Positions 25,812 through 33,344 of a stretch of 64,000 nucleotides of DNA are shown here, one piece after another (the stretch's first letter is position 1; every line of letters starts with the position of its first letter). The stretch spans positions 1 through 64,000 of the forward strand of contig JAHDFD010000023.1 of assembly GCA_020628375.1 (NCBI GenBank), written 5' to 3'. A model generated the notes under the pieces. That model did not search any database. It was not told where the DNA came from and saw only the letters and a list, made by a program, of their open reading frames with translations. The position numbers and the translations under genes are program-made. This DNA comes from Chitinophagales bacterium (lineage in GTDB: Bacteria; Bacteroidota; Bacteroidia; Chitinophagales; UBA2359).

Positions 25812-26333
25812 ATGAAAAATTTATGGCTTTTAATTACCCTGTTCTTTACCTTGAATATGACTGCTCAAAGTGATGTTTCAGGAAACCCACTGATGTCAAA
25901 GTATGGAGGTTCAGATGATTTCACAACCATTAACATCAGTCCTAAGATGTTTCAGTTAATTGCTAAATCTGGTATTGCAGACGAAGACCCTGAGGTTGGA
26001 GAAGTAATCAACAATATTAGCAGTCTGAGCATATTAGTTTATGACAACGAGGATAAGGCACCTCGTTCAAGAGCACTCTACGACGAAGCTTTTTCAAGTC
26101 TTGTTAACAATAGTTTTGAAGAACTGATGACGGTAAAAGATGGCTCCGACAATGTAAGATTCATGATACGTGAAAATGGCAACCTGATCGAACAGTTACT
26201 ACTTTTAGTTGGCAGTGAAGATGAATTCGTAATGATCGACATTTCAGGCAATATTGATCTGGAACAAATTTCCAAGCTTTCAAAATCGATGGATGTTGAT
26301 GGATTCGAACACCTTGAAAAATTAGGTGAGTAA
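25812..26333 (+). CDS. DUF4252 secreted protein
   Basis: 173 residues with a signal peptide (MKNLWLLITLFFTLNMTAQS). The mature part follows the DUF4252 pattern: short early region NPLMSKYGGSDDFTTINISP, a middle helix-strand section (SSLSILVYDNED) and EELMTVKDGSDNVRFMIREN with the conserved EELM-x-V/I-KDG. It is paralogous to the next gene. DUF4252 proteins of Bacteroidota have no established function but often sit with ECF sigma genes, as here. Confidence 0.85.
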   Translation: MKNLWLLITLFFTLNMTAQSDVSGNPLMSKYGGSDDFTTINISPKMFQLIAKSGIADEDPEVGEVINNISSLSILVYDNEDKAPRSRALYDEAFSSLVNNSFEELMTVKDGSDNVRFMIRENGNLIEQLLLLVGSEDEFVMIDISGNIDLEQISKLSKSMDVDGFEHLEKLGE

Positions 26334-26398
26334 AATTAGATAACTAAAGTTCAAGGCTTTTATTCAATAAAGGTCTTGAGCTTTTAAAACACATTAAA

Positions 26399-26896
26399 AT
26401 GAAAAGATATATACTTTGTTTATTGTTAATATGCTTTAGTGTTTCACTTGCAGCACAAGGCGATTTAAGCGCGAATTCACTATTCCGTAAATACAAGCGC
26501 AATACCGATATGCGTGGCGCAACCATTCCTGGTTTTTTAATAAAAATGGGAAGCTGGTTTGTAGATGCCGATGAAGACCCTGAACTCAAACAAATGCTTA
26601 GTAAGGTAGGCGGTATTCGTTTTTTGGTGAGCGAAGGCAGCGACCAGAAACAAAATGAATTTCTGAATGAAATGAGCCATACACTTTCGCCTGAGTATGA
26701 AGAATTAATGACCATTAAGGATGGGGAAGATAATTTCATTATCAGAATAAAAGAGAACAAGGGCAACGTGCAGGAATTGGTGATGCTCGGACAATCAGAT
26801 GAAGATGCGATGTATATTGTTGTTCATGGAAACTTCCCGATAGAAGAAATTGGTACTTTGGTGCATGGAATAACCGAAGGTGATTTTATTGATTAG
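26399..26896 (+). CDS. DUF4252 secreted protein, second copy
   Basis: 165 residues, signal peptide MKRYILCLLLICFSVSLAAQ. Shares with its neighbour the blocks DxxxNSLFRKYKRN, EDPELKQMLSKVGGIRFLV and EYEELMTIKDGEDNFIIRIK. The pair could be envelope factors controlled by the upstream sigma factor. The gene ends at a strong terminator, which closes the sigma cluster. Confidence 0.85.
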   Translation: MKRYILCLLLICFSVSLAAQGDLSANSLFRKYKRNTDMRGATIPGFLIKMGSWFVDADEDPELKQMLSKVGGIRFLVSEGSDQKQNEFLNEMSHTLSPEYEELMTIKDGEDNFIIRIKENKGNVQELVMLGQSDEDAMYIVVHGNFPIEEIGTLVHGITEGDFID

Positions 26897-26918
26897 AGTC
26901 GTTTATAACTGTAGGCTA

Positions 26919-26956
26919 AACCCCTGTGAGCGTTTGTTTAAATGCTCACAGGGGTT
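26919..26956. terminator. bidirectional terminator between sigma cluster and cdsA
   Basis: Perfect 13-base arms AACCCCTGTGAGC (26919-26931) and its complement (26944-26956) around a 12-base loop, followed by a T run on the plus strand. The right arm ends one base before the final codon of cdsA, so it also serves that gene on the other strand. Confidence 0.85.
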
Positions 26957-27793
26957 TTATTTATTCAAAATAGAAAGTATAAGATAAACGTAAGGCATAG
27001 CAAAAATTACTGCATCAAAACGATCGAGAATACCTCCATGACCTGGGAAAAAGTTACCTGTATCCTTTACTTTCATCTGTCGCTTGAACATAGATTCTAT
27101 CAAATCGCCCAAGATACCAAAAACGGATGTAACCAATGCTATTAAAGCCCATTCCCAAGCACTATAATAGCTTAGTAATAACGAAGCAATAAATGCCATA
27201 AATTGTGTTGACAATACTCCACCAATTGTTCCTTCCCATGTTTTATTCGGAGAAATTTTAGGCGACATTGGTGTTTTACCAAACAAGTTTCCAAAGAAAT
27301 AAGCACCGCTATCTTGCGCCCAGATCAAAATAAAAAAGGCCACTAAGGTGAGGGGCTGAAATTCGTCGTTCAAATGTGCAATAAAGCTAGAGGCTGACAA
27401 AGGAATCGTAATCCATAGGATTCCCAAAGTATTAATACCTATTCTTCCCAACTGATTAGGTGGTTCGGTACGCAATGCTTTTATAAAGAAAATAAGCTGA
27501 AGCGGAATAATCGCCTGAAGCCAATCGAGTTCAATAAGGTTTGCACCATATAAAGACAGTAATAAGAAAACAGCTGTTCCAATAGTAATGGTGAATAATT
27601 TTTCGGTCCACTGTCGATTCGGAATATTATTCGGCGATTTGGCAGTCATTTCCTGAAACTCATACAAGCCCATTACATTCACAATTCCAAAGATCAGTAT
27701 AAGTGTATAAGGACTGATATAAATACAAGTCATTACCACTATAATAAAGACTATCCCTGTTGTCAATCTTACCCAAATATCACTCATTAACAT
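26957..27793 (-). CDS. cdsA: phosphatidate cytidylyltransferase
   Basis: Makes CDP-diacylglycerol from phosphatidate and CTP, the branch point of phospholipid synthesis, in the inner membrane. About 278 residues with some eight hydrophobic helices. The family signature is complete near the C-terminus: SMFKRQMKVKDTGNFFPGHG followed by GILDRFDA; also SPNKTWEGTIGG. A TTG at 27811 would add six residues; the ATG codons at 27793 or 27787 (MSDIWVRL) are likelier starts. The gene stands alone here, not beside the usual ftsH/LUD neighbours. Confidence 0.93.
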   Translation of the reverse strand: MLMSDIWVRLTTGIVFIIVVMTCIYISPYTLILIFGIVNVMGLYEFQEMTAKSPNNIPNRQWTEKLFTITIGTAVFLLLSLYGANLIELDWLQAIIPLQLIFFIKALRTEPPNQLGRIGINTLGILWITIPLSASSFIAHLNDEFQPLTLVAFFILIWAQDSGAYFFGNLFGKTPMSPKISPNKTWEGTIGGVLSTQFMAFIASLLLSYYSAWEWALIALVTSVFGILGDLIESMFKRQMKVKDTGNFFPGHGGILDRFDAVIFAMPYVYLILSILNK

Positions 27794-27914
27794 TAAATCT
27801 TTTCGTAGCAATCAAATATAATGGGATTTGTTTAAGGAAATAGATGTTTTAGTCCTTAATAGTTGTTTTTTAAACTTTTAGGAATAAGTACCCCAATTAG
27901 ACTTTTATAAATTC

Positions 27915-28532
27915 TTAAAGTGTTTTTAGAACAGCCAACAAAGTTTCGGCTTTCAAGCGAACTCTATAATTAGGGTTCACATATTGAAACTGAACAATTC
28001 CATCTTTTACAACGAAAATAGCGGGAACAGGTAAGCCATGATGTTCTTCACCACTCCATGCTTCAAGATCCAGTTTATAATCGTTTTTATATTTATTGAA
28101 AAGTTCATCACCAACCTTCCAATCCAAGCCAAAGGCGGTAATTGCTGCCAATTCTGCATCTGAATAAACAGTGATCTCACTTTCAGAACGAGCGGTCGAT
28201 TCTTCCAATTTTTCAACCGCATCAACGGTAATCCCCATCATTTTGAATCCAAGTGCTTCTACTTCTGTTTTTATATCGTTCAATTCGGCAAGATGTTGGG
28301 TACAATAGCCACACCATGCGCCTCTGTAAAAGATTAAAACACTTGCCTGTTCTTTAGTTACTTCTGACAATAACAGCGATTTATTATCTTGATCTGCAAC
28401 TGTAACCTCAGGAACGTTCTCTCCGACTTTTAATGGGCAAACATCGAACATATCGTTTTGAGCAGAAAGAATGTTCCCACAAGAAAACAAAGTAAATACT
28501 AAAAAGAAAAGATGTTTCATATTAAGATTCAT
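27915..28532 (-). CDS. secreted AhpC/TSA-type peroxiredoxin-like protein
   Basis: About 205 residues with a signal peptide (MKHLFFLVFTLFSCGNILSA from the second ATG at 28520). Thioredoxin-fold active site FYRGAWCGYCTQHLAEL with C74 and C77 arranged as CxxC, as in the AhpC/TSA-like group that uses a thioredoxin-type pair, followed by DAELAAITAFGLDWKV and the cis-proline stretch PVPAIFVV. Probably a periplasmic peroxide or thiol reductase. ATG codons at 28532 and 28520 both fit. Confidence 0.83.
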   Translation of the reverse strand: MNLNMKHLFFLVFTLFSCGNILSAQNDMFDVCPLKVGENVPEVTVADQDNKSLLLSEVTKEQASVLIFYRGAWCGYCTQHLAELNDIKTEVEALGFKMMGITVDAVEKLEESTARSESEITVYSDAELAAITAFGLDWKVGDELFNKYKNDYKLDLEAWSGEEHHGLPVPAIFVVKDGIVQFQYVNPNYRVRLKAETLLAVLKTL

Positions 28533-28634
28533 TTGGAAATTTTAAACACAAGCTAATTACAAAGTAATATCAAAATTGTTTTATGGAGTTGGGCTATACG
28601 CTATAAAATAGTAATTAGAGTATGTTTATTCTAC

Positions 28635-29516
28635 TCACTTACTTATCAAAGCAACACCGGCAAATATGAGTACAGAAGCGGCTAAATGTTCCCATTGCAA
28701 GCCATACTTCCCACTTAAAACAGCGATAATACTGGCAATGATCGGCTGGGTATAAATATATATACTTACTACGGAAGGCTGCACTCGCTTGATCGCAAAT
28801 ATATTCAACAAATAAGTGAAAAAAGTAGCGAAAATGACCACATAGCCTATTGCCCACCAAGCATTCAACGGAATTGTACTGAATGATTGTTCACTGAGTG
28901 CCGGATAGTATAAGGGGAATAGAAACAAAAGTGCTATTCCAAATAATAGGCGCAGTACAGTAAATGGCTGATATTTTGTCATTATTGGTTTCACGATCAC
29001 CAAGTACAAAGCATAAGAACTCGCATTCAAAAAAATCATCAAATCGCCTAACAAGCTAGAAGCACCCGGTGTTTGACTCGTTCGAATAACCAATAAAGCA
29101 GCTCCTAAAGCACCTAATATAACACCTGATATTTTCAGGCTATTTAATTTTTCTTTCAGGAAGAAAGCTGAAAATATCAATACCAGAATTGGCACTGTAA
29201 TCATAATGAGTGAAGCGTTAATAGGACTGGTTAGCGATAGACCTTTAATGAATAACGCAACATTGGCAGAAGTACCCAAAAAAGAACAAGCAATTATTCG
29301 TGGAATGTCTTCCCTATCAATTTTTTCCTTTTCAAGAAAAAACTGATATAGCAAGCTAAAAAGCAAAAATGCACCTACTACTCTTACACCAACTAAGGCA
29401 AAAGCCGACAAATACTCAGGAGTTGCTTCTTTTACAACTACATAGTTAATCCCATAAAAAAGATTAACAAAAACAAGTGCCAGATGTGCTTTTAAATTGA
29501 AGCCGTTTGCTTGCAT
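28635..29516 (-). CDS. EamA/DMT superfamily transporter
   Basis: 293 residues with about ten membrane helices in two homologous EamA halves (about 10-145 and 155-290; LVFVNLFYGINYVVVKEATP and LMIFLNASSYALYLVIVKPI start them). Drug/metabolite exporters of this family move amino acids, metabolites or dyes; the substrate is unknown. Neighbours give no clue. An AGAGTATGTTTA motif, shared with other places in this window, lies immediately after its stop codon (28617-28628). Confidence 0.88.
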   Translation of the reverse strand: MQANGFNLKAHLALVFVNLFYGINYVVVKEATPEYLSAFALVGVRVVGAFLLFSLLYQFFLEKEKIDREDIPRIIACSFLGTSANVALFIKGLSLTSPINASLIMITVPILVLIFSAFFLKEKLNSLKISGVILGALGAALLVIRTSQTPGASSLLGDLMIFLNASSYALYLVIVKPIMTKYQPFTVLRLLFGIALLFLFPLYYPALSEQSFSTIPLNAWWAIGYVVIFATFFTYLLNIFAIKRVQPSVVSIYIYTQPIIASIIAVLSGKYGLQWEHLAASVLIFAGVALISK

Positions 29517-29546
29517 ATTCTCAAAATGGCTGCAAAAGTAGGTTGA

Positions 29547-30599
29547 TTACAGTCTAAAATTTTCATATTCTGCTGTGTAAAGAAAATCATTCTCTTTTCT
29601 GATATGTTTTATACATTCAAATTTAGCATGCGCTTCCTGTTTGGTAATTACAGGAAAACCATAATGCGTATTTTTATATTTAAAAGCATCTTTTCCTTTT
29701 TCAAGCTGTCGTTTCCGAACGAACTCTTTATGTTCTTCGATTCGTTTTTTAATCAATTCATTCAGAAAGCTACTTCCGAATATCAGATTTTTATCGATGG
29801 TTGGATACAGGCTTTTATCCATTTCTATACCTATGCTATTCCGATTGCTGGCAATAGCTGCAAGCGTAGTTGTACCAGTTCCTAAAAAGGGATCCATTAC
29901 TGTATCTCCTTTCACCGAAAACATATTAATTAGTCGGTAGGGTAATTCAAAAGGGTAAGCTGCCGAACGTTTCCTCGTTCCCGGATCGGCAATCGTTTGT
30001 CGAGTACCACGTAAATCCCAAATATCTGAAAACCAAAGATTCCGTTCTTCCCAAAAATAGGCACTTTCTCTGCGGTTTTGTTTATTGGTTTCTTTAGAAA
30101 AAATTCGCTTCCCTCCTTTTCTGAAAACTAAAATATACTCATGTTCTAAAGTAACATAAGCCCCCGGAGGATACATTCCCGAACCCATGAACTTATTCGG
30201 TGCATTGGTTGCTTTTCGCCATAAAATATTGGGCATATTGCTAAAACCCATGTGCAGGAAAGTCTGAATAATACGTGTATGGTTGGAAAACAGTTGAAAC
30301 TCGCCATTCAGGGTTCGTGTTGCATCTCCGATATTGATACAGGCAAAGCCTCCCGGCTTCAATACTCTGTTACATTCATGCCAAACACCATCGAGCAATT
30401 TATGCATACGTTCAAACGCCTGAGTACCATAACCATTTTCAAGAAATTCGGCAATTACATTATCCTGAGCAGCCATCATTGCATCCCACATTTCGATCAT
30501 AGGATACGGCGGTGAAGTTACAAGCAGGTCAACACTGTGTTTTTCAAGATGACTTATCTTGGCCGCATTATCGAGTATGAGTTGATGTTGGCTTGTCAT
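29547..30599 (-). CDS. solitary beta-class DNA methyltransferase (probable N4-cytosine or N6-adenine)
   Basis: 350 residues. Catalytic motif IV TSPPY (28-32) is near the N-terminus and the AdoMet-binding motif I VMDPFLGTGTTTLAA follows near residue 240, the order of beta-class amino-methyltransferases. TSPPY is more usual for N4-cytosine enzymes. Motif-like stretches CNRVLKPGGFACINIGD and EHEYILVFRKG match the same group. No restriction endonuclease gene adjoins it: EamA lies downstream and unrelated short sequences upstream. It may be an orphan regulatory methylase or the relic of a restriction-modification system. Recognition sequence cannot be read from the protein. Confidence 0.85.
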   Translation of the reverse strand: MTSQHQLILDNAAKISHLEKHSVDLLVTSPPYPMIEMWDAMMAAQDNVIAEFLENGYGTQAFERMHKLLDGVWHECNRVLKPGGFACINIGDATRTLNGEFQLFSNHTRIIQTFLHMGFSNMPNILWRKATNAPNKFMGSGMYPPGAYVTLEHEYILVFRKGGKRIFSKETNKQNRRESAYFWEERNLWFSDIWDLRGTRQTIADPGTRKRSAAYPFELPYRLINMFSVKGDTVMDPFLGTGTTTLAAIASNRNSIGIEMDKSLYPTIDKNLIFGSSFLNELIKKRIEEHKEFVRKRQLEKGKDAFKYKNTHYGFPVITKQEAHAKFECIKHIRKENDFLYTAEYENFRL

Positions 30600-30682
30600 A
30601 TTCGGGTAAAGATAATAATATAGATTTAATCAATTTTTGTCTAAAGATAAATTCGTATATTATACTTTCTCAAAAAACAAAT

Positions 30683-30769
30683 ATGCATATCAGGAAAGCA
30701 AAAAAGGAAGATGTAAAAGCCATTGTGGCAATGCTTGCGGATGATAAAATACGATTTATACTAAATTAA
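30683..30769 (+). pseudogene. 5' fragment of a GNAT acetyltransferase gene
   Basis: The reading frame encodes MHIRKAKKEDVKAIVAMLAD followed by DK and then unrelated codons and a stop (28 residues in all). The visible part matches the N-terminus of small GNAT acetyltransferases (family pattern IRxAxxEDxxAIVxMLADDxLG), whose full length would be about 150 residues. The homology stops just before the inverted-repeat element at 30773-30916, which suggests the gene was interrupted or deleted there. Confidence 0.6.
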
Positions 30770-30772
30770 CTC

Positions 30773-30916
30773 AAGTTGCGATGTATAATGACATTTTTGT
30801 ACATGGACGACTGTTTAACAGACCACAGACCACAAAACCTTACTCTTTACGATTGTAATGTTTTTTTGTGAACAGTGAACTATTTTATTGTTGACAGTTG
30901 TGATTTATCGCAACTT
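30773..30916. repeat. small inverted-repeat element (MITE-like)
   Basis: AAGTTGCGAT (30773-30782) and its exact complement (30907-30916) bound a 144-bp segment, with further A/T-rich similarity outside both arms (AATTAA). It separates the truncated GNAT gene from the lipoprotein gene starting at 30935, and no protein is encoded inside. No second copy was seen in the window, so element status is inferred from structure only. Confidence 0.45.
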
Positions 30917-30934
30917 AAATTAAATTACTTCATT

Positions 30935-32068
30935 ATGAAAACTCAACTACTACTACTTTTTACCCTTATTATTTTCTGTGCTTGTAATAATAAATTTCCA
31001 AAAAATGCCAACAAAGGGAAATCATTTGACCTTGAACAGAAAACAGATGAATTAGCCCAAAGGTACCTTGAATTAGGTCGTTTTAATGGTAATATTCTGA
31101 TTGCTGAAAAAGGACAAATTCAATACAATAAAAACTTTGGGTTTGCCAAACATCAAACGGGTGAACGCTTCAGTGAAAAAACTACATTTAAAATTGGTAA
31201 ACTCTCAAAGCTTTTTATCAATGAATTATTAGAAAGTTGGATCGAAGAAGGTATGTTCAAACCCAAAGACTCACTCTCTAATTACCTTGAAGTTTATAAC
31301 GAAACAATGTTAATAGAGGATTTACTGGGTAATGATAATGAACAAAATGGTTTACTGAACTTATTTATTGAAGCTATTTCGGAAAATAATTTTGATAATT
31401 TATTCAGTGATTTTTGTGCAGCATCTTTATTAGAAAATACCTGGTTTGAACAAGCAAAAGGTAATTCTTTGGCTACCGGACATTTATATCGTTATAATGG
31501 TCATGATATTGAATGGTCTGAATCTCCTTTAAGTCAACACCCTGTTTCCTTTACAACAGACATTAAAGCCAGTGCGCTTGATGTATTGAAAATTATTGAA
31601 CGATCAGAAAATAAGCTATACGAAATAAGCGGCTATTTAGCCGATGATGGTTTTAGTTATGCGCTGGAAAGTAATGAGTCGTTCGTTATATTGGTATTGA
31701 GTAATAACAGACATCCTGTTGGGACAGAAATAATCGAATATATAAAAGCTATTCGGAATAATGAAGCTTATTCATTGCCTTTAAAACGAGCAGTCGTTCA
31801 GCTTTCAGATAGCAAATTGTTGAAGGAATATGCTGGAACTTATAAAGTAAGCCCTGATTTTAATTTAGAAATACTTACTGAAAATGATAAGTTATATGCC
31901 AAGATGGGACCTAATAAAATGCAATTATTTCCTCAATCAGATAATCAATTTTTTATGAAAAATACAGATGCTGCCATTCGTTTTCTAAGAAATGAAAACG
32001 GAAAAGTTGATAAAGCCATGATGCTTGATGGCTTTATAGAAGGCAATGAGATCAGTAAGATAAAGTAA
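30935..32068 (+). CDS. beta-lactamase-family-like lipoprotein lacking the catalytic serine
   Basis: About 377 residues from the ATG at 30935 (an earlier in-frame GTG at 30875 lies inside the repeat element and would hide the signal). Lipoprotein signal MKTQLLLLFTLIIFCAC with lipobox Cys 17. The next 100 residues follow class C beta-lactamase/penicillin-binding-like proteins (GRFNGNILIAEKGQIQYNKN, then KTTFKIGKLSKLF), but the SxxK nucleophile position reads KLSK (K89-K92), so the serine is gone. The middle region with YxN is also not recognisable, while a C-terminal barrel-like part (EYAGTYKVSPDFNLEILTEN) remains. Likely a non-catalytic, perhaps ligand-binding, derivative. Confidence 0.75.
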   Translation: MKTQLLLLFTLIIFCACNNKFPKNANKGKSFDLEQKTDELAQRYLELGRFNGNILIAEKGQIQYNKNFGFAKHQTGERFSEKTTFKIGKLSKLFINELLESWIEEGMFKPKDSLSNYLEVYNETMLIEDLLGNDNEQNGLLNLFIEAISENNFDNLFSDFCAASLLENTWFEQAKGNSLATGHLYRYNGHDIEWSESPLSQHPVSFTTDIKASALDVLKIIERSENKLYEISGYLADDGFSYALESNESFVILVLSNNRHPVGTEIIEYIKAIRNNEAYSLPLKRAVVQLSDSKLLKEYAGTYKVSPDFNLEILTENDKLYAKMGPNKMQLFPQSDNQFFMKNTDAAIRFLRNENGKVDKAMMLDGFIEGNEISKIK

Positions 32069-32080
32069 TCCTAAACAAGC

Positions 32081-32764
32081 TTACAAAACCAAAGCTTCAG
32101 CTGCTTTTTTTATTTCTTCGTTAATGAGTTCGCTAACCTGTTCGGCGTAGCGTAATACTAAGGTATGCGCACCACCATCTATACGCACAAAATCTCCTTT
32201 AATGAAATTGATCGGGAAGATCAGATCGTTACGACCATGAATGTGCAGAATATTCTGATCGTATTCTGTTCTATCCCATTTGATCACCTGTCCGACTGCC
32301 CATTTGTAAAAATCATCGTCGGTGCTTTCTACCATCGATAAGTACACCTCGAACTCTTCGTAACTCATTTTCCCCACAAATGGACTCGCTACAATTGCTC
32401 CCCACTTGAAAAGTTTTGCCGGCATAATATTATGTACCGGAATCATATTCTGCAAGGTTACCCAAAACGGGCGTTCATCGCGATTTTTGATACTCGATAA
32501 AAGAATCAGTTTTTTCATTGGCACAATATCGTTGATCTCTGCTGCTAATATGCCTCCGAATGAAAGCCCAACCAATATGCTATTTTCTTTTATATTGAAC
32601 TCATCGATCATTCGCTGTGCGTAAGCACGTAAGCTTTCATTCTTTTCTGGTTTGAAAACATTACAGAAATGGCGGTTAGCTCCTTTAATATCGAGCATAT
32701 AAAAAACACGCTCATCTACGCCCAAACCGGGTAAGAAATAAATATCGGGTTTATTGGCATTCAT
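32081..32764 (-). CDS. alpha/beta hydrolase
   Basis: 227 residues, cytosolic. Oxyanion region FLPGLGVDERVF (10-21), nucleophile elbow GLSFGG with S68, acid region HIHGRNDLIFPINF and a C-terminal IDGGAHTLVLRYAEQVSELI where the His completes the triad. Similar small hydrolases act on esters or thioesters; substrate unknown. Converges on the lipoprotein gene with a 12-base gap. Confidence 0.82.
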   Translation of the reverse strand: MNANKPDIYFLPGLGVDERVFYMLDIKGANRHFCNVFKPEKNESLRAYAQRMIDEFNIKENSILVGLSFGGILAAEINDIVPMKKLILLSSIKNRDERPFWVTLQNMIPVHNIMPAKLFKWGAIVASPFVGKMSYEEFEVYLSMVESTDDDFYKWAVGQVIKWDRTEYDQNILHIHGRNDLIFPINFIKGDFVRIDGGAHTLVLRYAEQVSELINEEIKKAAEALVL

Positions 32765-33344
32765 ATTCTTATAACAAATTATTACTTCTATAGTTGTAAA
32801 GTCAATATAATGGGGAACGCAAAGTTAGGTAATATTTAGCTCCTATAATTATACCAATTATTTTCTAATGGATTTTAAGAAAAGTTGATTTGATACACAC
32901 CTCAAATTCCTCATTCATTTTTACTTTCTCTAACGGAGTGTCCCTTTGCAAACCAAGCAACTTTGTATAAAATATAATTCACAAGCAAAGGACATTGACG
33001 TTCTTGTCAAAAGAACAATGATTTTGGTAGTTTTTGTAGCTGAGGTTAGCTTGTAAGGAAAAGTGTTAATGTTCCACTAATGTCAACTTTGATAGACATA
33101 GCAGAGGAAAATCCTATATACTTTAGATTTCAAACGTTTTATTTGTGATGTTTGTGTTTAATGTGAATCAAAGACTCTAAATATTTCTATAGTTAGTTGC
33201 AGACCACTATACATCTAATATAATTTGAACAGTAGCGACGAGGCAATGCCTCGTCGCTAACTCTATTTTTCAACCAACCAAACAGTTTTAAAGTAAAATG
33301 TATAGTGATGAGAGTTAGTTGACATGTTTATTAAACTTCCATAT
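32765..33344. other. 580-bp non-coding gap holding a MITE-like element
   Basis: No plausible gene. It contains an imperfect inverted repeat (TGTCCCTTTGC with GCAAAGGACA, about 32939-32993), a stretch at 33099-33120 that resembles 63055-63075 (GACxxAGCAGAGGAAAA), and the complete element 33205-33307. It marks one side of the accessory-looking gene at 33345. Confidence 0.6.
33205..33307. repeat. MITE-like dispersed repeat, complete copy
   Basis: A 103-bp element bounded by perfect 10-bp terminal inverted repeats CACTATACAT (33205-33214) and ATGTATAGTG (33298-33307). Its centre is a palindrome with 12-bp arms (33234-33245 and 33247-33258) and a one-base loop. The copy at positions 1-80 is the same sequence in the opposite orientation. 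Small size, terminal repeats and non-coding content fit a MITE; no transposase that could move it is present in the window. Confidence 0.75.

Noticed and set aside
30875-30934. N-terminal extension of the lipoprotein to the GTG at 30875
   Set aside because: The extra 20 residues lie inside the inverted-repeat element and precede a clear lipoprotein signal starting at 30935.
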